Shown: in pieces, positions 22,600 through 29,127 of the stretch
Layout of the letters: the number at the start of each line of letters is the position of its first letter
Position numbering within the stretch: the stretch's first letter is position 1
Assembly: GCF_026247885.1 (NCBI RefSeq)
Contig: NZ_CP110921.1
Span: 3,417,501 to 3,481,500 of the forward strand
Length of the DNA stretch: 64,000 nt
Direction of reading: 5' to 3'
Source of the DNA: Methylococcus mesophilus
Lineage (GTDB): Bacteria; Pseudomonadota; Gammaproteobacteria; Methylococcales; Methylococcaceae
Made by a program: the position numbers and the translations under genes
The notes under the pieces: model-generated
What the model was told of the DNA's origin: nothing
The model's input: the letters and a program-made list of their open reading frames with translations, nothing else
Databases searched by the model: none

Positions 22600-24114
22600 A
22601 TGTCCGCCATGATGCAGCCGTCGCAGTCTTGTCCGTTGGAGCCCGCCGACCTGCCGCTCGCGCCTGCCTATGCGCGGCTCGGGGCACCCTTCCACCAGCC
22701 GGTGGCGGCCACGCCCCTGCCCGAGCCGAGGATGGTTCATTTCAATGCCGCTTTGGCCGGCGACCTGGGTGTCGATTCGGAAGGCGGTCTCGAATTCCTC
22801 GAGATTCTGGCCGGCAATCAGCCTTGGCCGGGATATGCGTCTTCGGCTTCCGTATACGCCGGCCATCAGTTCGGTCACTGGGTGCCGCAACTGGGCGACG
22901 GTCGCGCCCTGCTGATCGCCGAGGTACGGTCGCCGGCGGGGGAGCGGGTGGAGCTGCAGCTCAAGGGCGCGGGGCCGACGCCGTATTCTCGCGGGCTGGA
23001 CGGCCGTGCCGTGCTGCGCTCGTCGATCCGCGAATACCTGGGGTCGGAGGCCATGCACGCGTTAGGGGTGCCGACCACCCGCTGCCTCAGCTTGGTCGCA
23101 TCGTCCCAGCCGGTCGTGCGTGAAACCGTGGAGAACGCCGCCGTGGTGTGCCGCACCGCCGCCAGCTTCGTGCGTTTCGGGCAGTTCGAATATTTTGCCG
23201 GCCGGGGCAAGACAGGGCCGATGGCCAGACTGGCGGACCATATGATCTCCGAGCATTTTCCGCATCTGCAGGGCCGGCCGGACCGGTACGCCGCCTGGTT
23301 GGGGGAAGTGGTCGAGCGCACGGCCCGGCTGATCGCGCAATGGCAGTTGCTGGGCTTTTGCCACGGGGTGATGAACACCGACAATTTTTCCGTGCTCGGG
23401 TTGACCCTGGATTACGGCCCATTCGGCTTCATGGACCGGTTCCGCCAATACCACGTCTGCAACCACTCCGATTACGAAGGGCGCTATGCCTACAGTGCCC
23501 AGCCCGAAATCGGCCGCTGGAATTGCGAGCGCCTGCTGCAGGCGGTGTCGCCGTTGCTGGCCGAGAAGCCGGAGGAGGCGGCGGCAGTCGGCCAGGACAT
23601 TCTTCGGCACTATGCACCCATCTATAAGCATGCCGTGACGCAGGGCTGGGCCGACAAGCTAGGACTCAGGGAATTGCGGGAAGGCGACGGCAGGCTGGTC
23701 AACGAATTCCTCGGGCTGCTGCAGCGCAGCCGGGGCGATTTCACCCGCAGCTTCCGTCTGCTCTCCCGGATCCGAGCCGACAGCGACGCGCCCGCCAAGG
23801 GGGTGCGGGAAGCGTTCGCCGACATCAAGGCTTTCGATGCGTGGGTCGCCGACTACAGGGCCCGGCTGCGCAGTGAGCAGAATACCGATGACGAAGCGAG
23901 GGCCGGGCGCATGAACCGGGTGAATCCGAAATACGTGCTGCGCAACCATCTGGCGCAGATCGCCATCGACAGAGCCATGCTGGGAGACTATTCGGAGGTC
24001 GCCAAGCTGACCGGGCTGCTGCGCCGCCCTTACGACGAGCAGCCCGACATGGAAGCCTACGCCGCCGAGCCGCCGGACTACATGCGCAACATCGAGGTGA
24101 GCTGCTCCTCGTGA
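22600..24114 (+). CDS. selO: Protein adenylyltransferase SelO
   Basis: 504 residues of the SelO/YdiU family, a pseudokinase fold that transfers AMP to Ser, Thr or Tyr on target proteins, often linked to oxidative stress. ATP-pocket features are visible: LQLKGAGPTPYSRG with the inverted nucleotide geometry, RSSIREYLGSEAM, and the metal-site region GVMNTDNFSVLGLTLDYGPF. The C-terminus is EVSCSS, the usual bacterial ending where the animal protein has selenocysteine. ATG 22600 with GGAGG ten bases upstream is chosen over an earlier in-frame ATG inside the preceding gene. Confidence 0.95.
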   Translation: MSAMMQPSQSCPLEPADLPLAPAYARLGAPFHQPVAATPLPEPRMVHFNAALAGDLGVDSEGGLEFLEILAGNQPWPGYASSASVYAGHQFGHWVPQLGDGRALLIAEVRSPAGERVELQLKGAGPTPYSRGLDGRAVLRSSIREYLGSEAMHALGVPTTRCLSLVASSQPVVRETVENAAVVCRTAASFVRFGQFEYFAGRGKTGPMARLADHMISEHFPHLQGRPDRYAAWLGEVVERTARLIAQWQLLGFCHGVMNTDNFSVLGLTLDYGPFGFMDRFRQYHVCNHSDYEGRYAYSAQPEIGRWNCERLLQAVSPLLAEKPEEAAAVGQDILRHYAPIYKHAVTQGWADKLGLRELREGDGRLVNEFLGLLQRSRGDFTRSFRLLSRIRADSDAPAKGVREAFADIKAFDAWVADYRARLRSEQNTDDEARAGRMNRVNPKYVLRNHLAQIAIDRAMLGDYSEVAKLTGLLRRPYDEQPDMEAYAAEPPDYMRNIEVSCSS

Positions 24115-24205
24115 GATTCGAGTCCGCGCACGGAGGCACCGCTGCTGCCTCCGGACGTCGGCTCATCCTGCATTTCTGACCAACCCGTGGAAAGGGGAAA
24201 CGCTC

Positions 24206-24520
24206 GTGGCTTTCGAAGACGTGTGCAAACAAAGCCTGCTCGGCGAGGGCGAACTGGTGCCCTTGACCGTGGGCAAGAAGGAAATCGTCATTCTGTGGCC
24301 GGACGGCGGGGAGCCGAAGGCCTACGACGCCCGCTGTCCCCACGAGGGGGTGTCGCTGGGGCGTGGGGACTTCAACGGAAGGATTCTTTACTGCATCGCC
24401 CACGGCTGGGTTTTCGACGGCCGCAGCGGCCAGTGTCTGCAGCCCGCCGGCTGGTGCATGAAGGAATATCCCATGCGGATCGAGAATGGCATGGTACAGG
24501 TGGACGTGTCAGGCGCCTGA
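24206..24520 (+). CDS. Rieske [2Fe-2S] ferredoxin-like protein
   Basis: 104 residues forming one Rieske domain. The cluster ligands are in ARCPHEGVSL (Cys-x-His) and YCIAHGWVFD (Cys-x2-His), 17 residues apart as in ring-hydroxylating dioxygenase ferredoxins. No signal peptide, so it is cytoplasmic and probably an electron carrier. No oxygenase gene is nearby, so the partner is unknown. The start is GTG with AAAGGGGAAA eight bases upstream. Its last 12 bases overlap the tail of the convergent zinc-ribbon gene. Confidence 0.88.
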   Translation: MAFEDVCKQSLLGEGELVPLTVGKKEIVILWPDGGEPKAYDARCPHEGVSLGRGDFNGRILYCIAHGWVFDGRSGQCLQPAGWCMKEYPMRIENGMVQVDVSGA

Positions 24521-24727
24521 GCCGCAACCGCACGCTCCCTCCTGTGCCTGCGCCGGCGGGCATTTGACCGAACCGTAGGAACAGAACACGCAGCAATCCC
24601 CCGGTTTCGGGCGGAGCACGGTCCCGCAGCCGGTGCATTCGTAGAAGTACAGGCAGGCATCGGTCGGCATGGTTTCCAGTTTGGCAATGCCGCAGCGCGG
24701 GCAGGTCAGGAGGGATTCTCGAGTCAT
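24509..24727 (-). CDS. GDCCVxC-domain small zinc-ribbon protein
   Basis: 72 residues with 11 cysteines. Two Cys pairs (LTCPRCGI and YECTGCGTV) form a zinc ribbon, followed by PGDCCVFCSYGSVKCPP, the signature of the GDCCVxC family, some members of which carry selenocysteine at the CxxC position; here it is Cys. The function is unknown, though relatives are often near mercury or metal-stress genes (from memory). The C-terminus ends GACGCGSGA, a further Cys-rich tail. It lies between the convergent Rieske gene and the porin gene, 12 bases after the end of the latter in the opposite reading sense of transcription order. Confidence 0.82.
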   Translation of the reverse strand: MTRESLLTCPRCGIAKLETMPTDACLYFYECTGCGTVLRPKPGDCCVFCSYGSVKCPPAQAQEGACGCGSGA

Positions 24728-24739
24728 TGGTGCTGACGC

Positions 24740-26308
24740 TCAGAACGATACGATAGCCTCCAGGAAACCGTAATTGCCCTGTTTGCCGTCGTACTGGTTG
24801 TTGATGATGCTCTGGCCGAAAGCATGGCCGTAAAACAGGTTGAAGGCCAGATGGTCGATCGGCTTCAGGTTGATCATCACGTGGGTGAGATAGGCCAGGT
24901 TGCTGGCACCGCCCGTCGGTGTGCCCGCATAGCCGAAAACGGTGTCGTTGGTCGCGCCCGAGCCTGAATACACGAAATCCTGGGAGGCGTTGACCCGCAG
25001 CGCGTGGAAATCCAGCCGCAGGCTGAGCTTGGGGTCGGGGGTCAGGATGCCCTGCACGAAGACGTCCTGGTTGTTCATCATGTTGTAGAACGGGAACTGG
25101 GCATACAGCCAGGCCGTGGGCAGCATCTGGAAGAAGGTGCCGTGGGTATCGTCGTCCGGGTTATCGTCGCCCGAGCCGCTGTTGATGCCCGCCCGCAGCC
25201 AGGGGGCGGCCCATACCTCCTTGAACTGGTAGCCGGCTTCGACGCCGAAGGCCCACGCCGCCTGATTCTGGTTCTGCCAGTTGCCGACCTGGCCGAAGGC
25301 GTAGACCGTCCCGTCCGCCACGCCGGGGCCGATTTCCTCGGCATGTGCCAAGTGCCCGCCGATGGTGTGGATCGCCGAGCCTTGGCCCACCGCTTTTTCG
25401 CGCGCCGCGAGGGGGCGGTTGTCGACGAACAGGATGTCCCGGTCGTCCGAGTAGTAGTACCAGGACAGGCGCCCGATGGTATTGCCGACGTTTTCCGAAT
25501 CCCGGAGGCTGAGGCTCGCGCCCGCCACGTTGACCTTGCCGATGGTCGGCATGCCGTTCGACTCGAAGCCGCCGAAGGTGGGCATGAAGCCGAAGCCGAC
25601 CGCCTCCAGGTCGTCCGTCAGGTAGCCGACGCTGCCGCCGTCGAAGCTGCGGCCGGCGTGGGTATACTCGAACGGGCCGATAAGACGCTGGGCGATGCGG
25701 TAGTCCTGGATCCAGCGCAGGTTCTTGTGGCGGGCGAGGCCCTGCTGGCCGTCGGAAAACAGTTGGCGGCCGCCGTTGAGATACAGGCCGTTGACGCCGA
25801 ACATATCCTTCAGCCGCAGCCAGCCCTGCCGCAGAAAGGCGCCGTTCTGGGTGCTCAACGGCGTGCTGGCATAGTAGGCGGCGCCTATGCCGACGCCATT
25901 GGTCGGCAGGCCGCCGATGTAGGTGTCCTGGAACTGGGCGAAGGCCTCGAAGGGTTCTCCGGTCACCCGCAGGCCCAACTGGAACTTGTTGCCCACGAAG
26001 CTGTAGCTGTAATCCTTAGGGAGGGGCTTCCCCTTGACCAGGGGATTGCCGAACCAGTCGGCGAATTCGCCACGGGCGCGGTCGAACACTTCCAGTTTGA
26101 TCCTGGTATCCGCCGGCCCGGCCCATTCTGTGGGCAAGGCGCTTGGGGGCTTGGCCTGTTTGTCCGCCTCCGCTCCCCAAGCGGCCTCGGACAAAGCCAG
26201 CACAGCCGACAAAAGGGCCGTGCCGGCGGTCTTCGACCGACGGGCGAAGGCGCCGGAAGATACGGGCGCTGCCTTGGTCTGGTCCTGGTTCGAATTCGTC
26301 TGAGCCAT
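24740..26308 (-). CDS. Alginate-export-type outer membrane porin
   Basis: 522 residues of the alginate-export (AlgE-like) beta-barrel family. A signal peptide lies after an N-terminal extension (TAGTALLSAVLALSEAAWGA, about residues 27-46). The rest alternates aromatic and polar residues as in an outer-membrane barrel and ends in EAIVSF with a terminal Phe, the BAM sorting signal. No alginate genes are near. The leader carries a terminator and NasT-type hairpin, so I infer a nitrate-induced porin. The chosen ATG has GGGGGAC seven bases upstream; an earlier in-frame ATG lies inside the terminator leader and is unlikely. Confidence 0.82.
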   Translation of the reverse strand: MAQTNSNQDQTKAAPVSSGAFARRSKTAGTALLSAVLALSEAAWGAEADKQAKPPSALPTEWAGPADTRIKLEVFDRARGEFADWFGNPLVKGKPLPKDYSYSFVGNKFQLGLRVTGEPFEAFAQFQDTYIGGLPTNGVGIGAAYYASTPLSTQNGAFLRQGWLRLKDMFGVNGLYLNGGRQLFSDGQQGLARHKNLRWIQDYRIAQRLIGPFEYTHAGRSFDGGSVGYLTDDLEAVGFGFMPTFGGFESNGMPTIGKVNVAGASLSLRDSENVGNTIGRLSWYYYSDDRDILFVDNRPLAAREKAVGQGSAIHTIGGHLAHAEEIGPGVADGTVYAFGQVGNWQNQNQAAWAFGVEAGYQFKEVWAAPWLRAGINSGSGDDNPDDDTHGTFFQMLPTAWLYAQFPFYNMMNNQDVFVQGILTPDPKLSLRLDFHALRVNASQDFVYSGSGATNDTVFGYAGTPTGGASNLAYLTHVMINLKPIDHLAFNLFYGHAFGQSIINNQYDGKQGNYGFLEAIVSF

Positions 26309-26345
26309 TTTCGTGTCCCCCGGAATGGTTGCTTTACTTTCGCGC

Positions 26346-26448
26346 ATAAAAAAAGGCGTCCGCGCTTTCCGGAACATTCCGAAAACCGCGAGACGCCTTT
26401 GTCTCAAAGGTCCGCGCCGCCGTTGGCGCGGGATACCGCTTTATCCAG
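26346..26448 (-). promoter_or_regulatory. ANTAR-type antitermination leader of the porin gene
   Basis: Read on the minus strand, the predicted transcript begins near 26448 and forms hairpin P1 (GGATA-AAGCGG-TATCC, 26431-26446), hairpin P2 (CCGCGCC-AACGGC-GGCGCGG, 26412-26431) and then an intrinsic terminator (26346-26399, outer arms AAAGGCGTC/GACGCCTTT, then seven T). Two adjacent hexaloop hairpins before a terminator are the known target of ANTAR proteins; the P2 loop has the conserved A1 and G4, while P1 has A1 but C at position 4. The ANTAR gene nasT lies 0.8 kb away. Confidence 0.75.
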
Positions 26449-26457
26449 TTATTACAA

Positions 26458-26474
26458 AAGCACTATCGGTGCCA
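26458..26474 (-). promoter_or_regulatory. Sigma-54-type promoter of the porin gene
   Basis: The minus strand reads TGGCACCGATAGTGCTT, matching the -24/-12 consensus TGGCAC-N5-TTGCT at all but one base and keeping the GG-N10-GC core. The predicted start about 12 bases downstream (near 26448) falls just before the first leader hairpin. The activator (NtrC expected) site was not searched for successfully. The rest of the gap 26475-26671 holds no recognisable gene. Confidence 0.65.
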
Positions 26475-26671
26475 CTGGAGTCGAATAGATGCAAGTATCT
26501 GTTTTTTCAAGGGGTGAGAGTGGCAGGGCGGAATCGCGGTGCGGGGCCGGAGCACGATATCGGGGCGTCGCGCCGCAATTTGTGGCGGTCACCGTCCGCC
26601 GGGCAGGGAGCGGTCAATCGCTGGTGCCGGTTCGGCGCGAGTGGAAGCGGAAGCGCAGAGAGACATCCGCG

Positions 26672-27127
26672 CTAGGGATTTGGCATGTGGGTGAGGAACC
26701 ATTCCAGCAGCCGGATCAGGCCTACCACGGCGCCGACGGAACCGACTACCCAGAGGGTCTGGCGATGGTTGGCTTGTGTCAATCGTACCTCCACCTCGCG
26801 GATTTCCAGCCGGGTCTTTTCGATCTCCAGCCGGAGAGTTGCCTCGACTTCCTTGATTTCCTTCTGCAGTTTCGCCTCGACTTCCTTGATCTCCTTCTGA
26901 AGCTTTGCCTCGACTTGCTTGATCTCCATCTGCAATCGTGACTCGACCTCCTTGATCTCTTTTTGCAGCCGCAATTCGGTCTCGCGCACCTGTCCCTGGG
27001 TCGCCACGTCCTTCAACTGGGGATAGCGGTCTTCCAGATGCTCGAAGGCTTCCGCGATCAATTTCGCGCGCGTTTTGTCCTCGCCCGCTTCGGTCAGTTG
27101 TTCGTAAAGTCTTAGCGCTACGCTCAT
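26672..27127 (-). CDS. Coiled-coil protein with C-terminal membrane anchor
   Basis: 151 residues. An N-terminal globular part (about 1-45) is followed by five 11-residue repeats (about 52-106) of the type LQKEIKEVEAK, an uninterrupted hendecad coiled coil, and a C-terminal membrane span (TLWVVGSVGAVVGLIRLLEWFL). This layout resembles DUF1640/CCDC90-like small coiled-coil proteins, of unclear role in bacteria. It lies between nasT and the porin on the same strand, 84 bases after nasT, but may have no link to nitrate. Confidence 0.75.
   Translation of the reverse strand: MSVALRLYEQLTEAGEDKTRAKLIAEAFEHLEDRYPQLKDVATQGQVRETELRLQKEIKEVESRLQMEIKQVEAKLQKEIKEVEAKLQKEIKEVEATLRLEIEKTRLEIREVEVRLTQANHRQTLWVVGSVGAVVGLIRLLEWFLTHMPNP
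26810..26974 (-). repeat. Five 33-bp coding repeats (hendecad units)
   Basis: The part of the coiled-coil gene that encodes residues 52-106 is built from five imperfect 33-base units; the two central units encode identical peptides AKLQKEIKEVE. The repeat pattern suggests recent unit duplication and possible length variation between strains. Confidence 0.8.
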
Positions 27128-27211
27128 GGTCGTGCCTGGGAATTCGGAAACCGCAGTTTAGCATGGGGCGGTTCCGGAGCCGGCTGCCGGGCACGCGAGC
27201 GGGCGTGCGCG

Positions 27212-27787
27212 TCAGAGAAAATTTTCCAGCGCCAGCAGAGTGCGGGCGACGTCGGCGATGCGCTGGTTCCGTGCCATCGCGGTCTTGCGCAGCGACTGGT
27301 AGGCCTCGTCTTCGCTGAGGCCGCGGTGCTTCATGAGCAGGCCCTTGGCCTTCTCCACCAGCTTGCGGTCGGCGAGCTGGGCGCGGGTGTCTTCGAGTTC
27401 GCGCCGGAGCACCTGGAACTCGCTGAAGCGGGCCATCGCGACCTCGACGATGGGCAGTATCCGTTCCCGGCTCAGTCCGTCGACGATATAGGCGCTGACG
27501 CCCGCTTGTACTGCCTGGCGGATGTATTCGCTGTCGCGGTTGTTGGAAAACAGCACGATAGGCTTGGGATTGTCCCGGCTCACTTCGCGCATCTGTTCCA
27601 GGGTGTCGCGGCCGGGGGCTTCCATATCGATGATCACCATGTCCGGCTTATGTTCGCCGACCGCGAGCGCAAGGTTCTGCTCGTTTCTCAAGCGTGCCGC
27701 AACGCGGTAGCCGGCTTCGGCCAGCGCCTGCTGCAGGACGGCGCTGCGGTCGTCGTCCTCGTCGACCAGCATGATGCGCAGGCTCAC
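27212..27787 (-). CDS. nasT: ANTAR-domain response regulator NasT
   Basis: 191 residues: an N-terminal receiver-like domain (IMLVDEDDDRSAVLQQAL, with the Asp in VIIDMEAPG near residue 55) and a C-terminal ANTAR RNA-binding domain (KLVEKAKGLLMKHRGLSEDEAYQSLRK by position about 142-170). NasT binds paired hexaloop hairpins in leader RNAs and prevents termination; NasS holds it when nitrate is absent. Two candidate target leaders are in this window. The start overlaps the nasS stop by four bases. Confidence 0.93.
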   Translation of the reverse strand: MSLRIMLVDEDDDRSAVLQQALAEAGYRVAARLRNEQNLALAVGEHKPDMVIIDMEAPGRDTLEQMREVSRDNPKPIVLFSNNRDSEYIRQAVQAGVSAYIVDGLSRERILPIVEVAMARFSEFQVLRRELEDTRAQLADRKLVEKAKGLLMKHRGLSEDEAYQSLRKTAMARNQRIADVARTLLALENFL

Positions 27788-29088
27788 GGCGAGTTCCCCG
27801 CGCGTGCGAGATCGTCAGGCTTCACCCGCATGCGGTGGAGTTCGAAGCCGGCGAGATAGGCGATGGGATCGGCCGGGTCGAAGGCGGTCCCGTCGAAAAA
27901 CAGGTCCGGCCCCAAGGCCACGGGTATGCATCCGGTATCCAGCGTCCAGGGCCGGGCATGGACGCCCTCGCACTTGTAGTCTGCGGACGGGCAGGGCAGG
28001 CCCAAGGCTGCCGCGGCGTCCCGGTAGAGGTCGGGACGGTACACCTGTTCCGCGACCGCATGCAGGTCGACGGGTTCGGCGATCTGCCCCCAGCGCAGCA
28101 TCTGGGTCAGGAACCACAGGGCGTGGGAGCGCCAGGGGAAGGTGGCGGCATAGCGGTGGAATACGTTGAAGTCGGGCAAGGACACGGCCGCTTCGTCTGC
28201 CGCATATTGAAACGAACCCGTCATGGACATTTGGAGGATGTCCGCCGGAACGCCGACATAGTCGGGACTCGCGAGGAGCGCGGCGGCTTCCATGCGGTTC
28301 CCGGGCAGGTCGAGCCATTGCGCGGCTTCCAGCAAGGCCATCAGGAGGGCCCGCAGGGTATTGGGATGGCGTTCGGCCCAGTCCTGGTTGACGCCCAGTA
28401 CCTTCTCGGGACTGTTATTCCAGATTTCGTAATCGGTGATCAGGACCCGGCCTATACCGTGAGCCACCGCATAGGCATTCCAGGGTTCTCCCGCGCAGTA
28501 GCCGGAAATCTCGCCCGCCGCCAGGCAGCGGGGCATCTGCGGCGGCGGAATGACCGTCATGCCGACATTGCGGTCCGGGTCCACGCCGGCGGCCGCCAGC
28601 CAGTAGCGCAGCAGGTAGTTGTGCGAGGAAAAGGGGAATACCGTAGCGAACCGTACAGCTTCGCCGCCGGAGTCCAGTTCCAGCAACCGCCGAAGGCTGC
28701 GGGCCGAGACCGGCCGCTGTGACGGTTCTTCACCGGCCACGGCCGTAAGCCGCCGGTACAGGGCATTGGATACCGTCACGGCATTGCCGTTAAGATCGAG
28801 CGACATCGGCGCGATGGTGGCCTTGCGTACGCCGCCCAGGCCGAGGGTGGTGGCGATCGGCATGGGCGCCAGCATGTGGGCACCGTCCAGCATGCCGGCC
28901 GCAACCTTGTCGCGGATGGCTGCCCAGGACGGCTGGCGCGACAGCGCGACGTCCAAACCGTGTCGGCGGAAGTAGCCCTTTTCCAGGGCGATGACGAAAG
29001 GGGCACAGTCCGTGAGCGGAATGAAGCCCAGTGTCAGCCGGGGTTTCTCGATGCCATTGCCGGCGGCGGTTTCTTGAGAGTCGTCCAT
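27784..29088 (-). CDS. nasS: Nitrate-sensing NasS, substrate-binding-like protein
   Basis: 434 residues of the NrtA/CmpA substrate-binding family but with no signal peptide or lipobox, so it is cytoplasmic, as expected for NasS, the nitrate/nitrite sensor that sequesters NasT. Family motifs include LGFIPLTDCAPFVIALEKG near the start, GAHMLAPMPIATTLGLGG and the CAGEPWNAYA segment. It starts 39 bases after the nasA stop on the same strand and overlaps nasT by four bases, so it is likely transcribed with the nitrate operon or from a promoter in the nasA end. Confidence 0.9.
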   Translation of the reverse strand: MDDSQETAAGNGIEKPRLTLGFIPLTDCAPFVIALEKGYFRRHGLDVALSRQPSWAAIRDKVAAGMLDGAHMLAPMPIATTLGLGGVRKATIAPMSLDLNGNAVTVSNALYRRLTAVAGEEPSQRPVSARSLRRLLELDSGGEAVRFATVFPFSSHNYLLRYWLAAAGVDPDRNVGMTVIPPPQMPRCLAAGEISGYCAGEPWNAYAVAHGIGRVLITDYEIWNNSPEKVLGVNQDWAERHPNTLRALLMALLEAAQWLDLPGNRMEAAALLASPDYVGVPADILQMSMTGSFQYAADEAAVSLPDFNVFHRYAATFPWRSHALWFLTQMLRWGQIAEPVDLHAVAEQVYRPDLYRDAAAALGLPCPSADYKCEGVHARPWTLDTGCIPVALGPDLFFDGTAFDPADPIAYLAGFELHRMRVKPDDLARAGNSP

Positions 29089-29127
29089 ACGATTCGATCG
29101 AAGCGATATCCGCGGATATCCTGCCCG

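Noticed and set aside
24131-24152. Hairpin CGGAGGCA/TGCCTCCG after selO as a terminator
   Set aside because: The stem is good but no T tract follows, so an intrinsic terminator cannot be claimed.
26810-26974. 33-base repeats considered as a CRISPR-like array
   Set aside because: There are no spacers; the repeats are in frame and encode a regular coiled coil.
27128-29127. A third ANTAR-type leader ahead of nasS or nasT
   Set aside because: No AxxGxx hexaloop hairpin pair followed by a terminator was found; nasS starts 39 bases after nasA.
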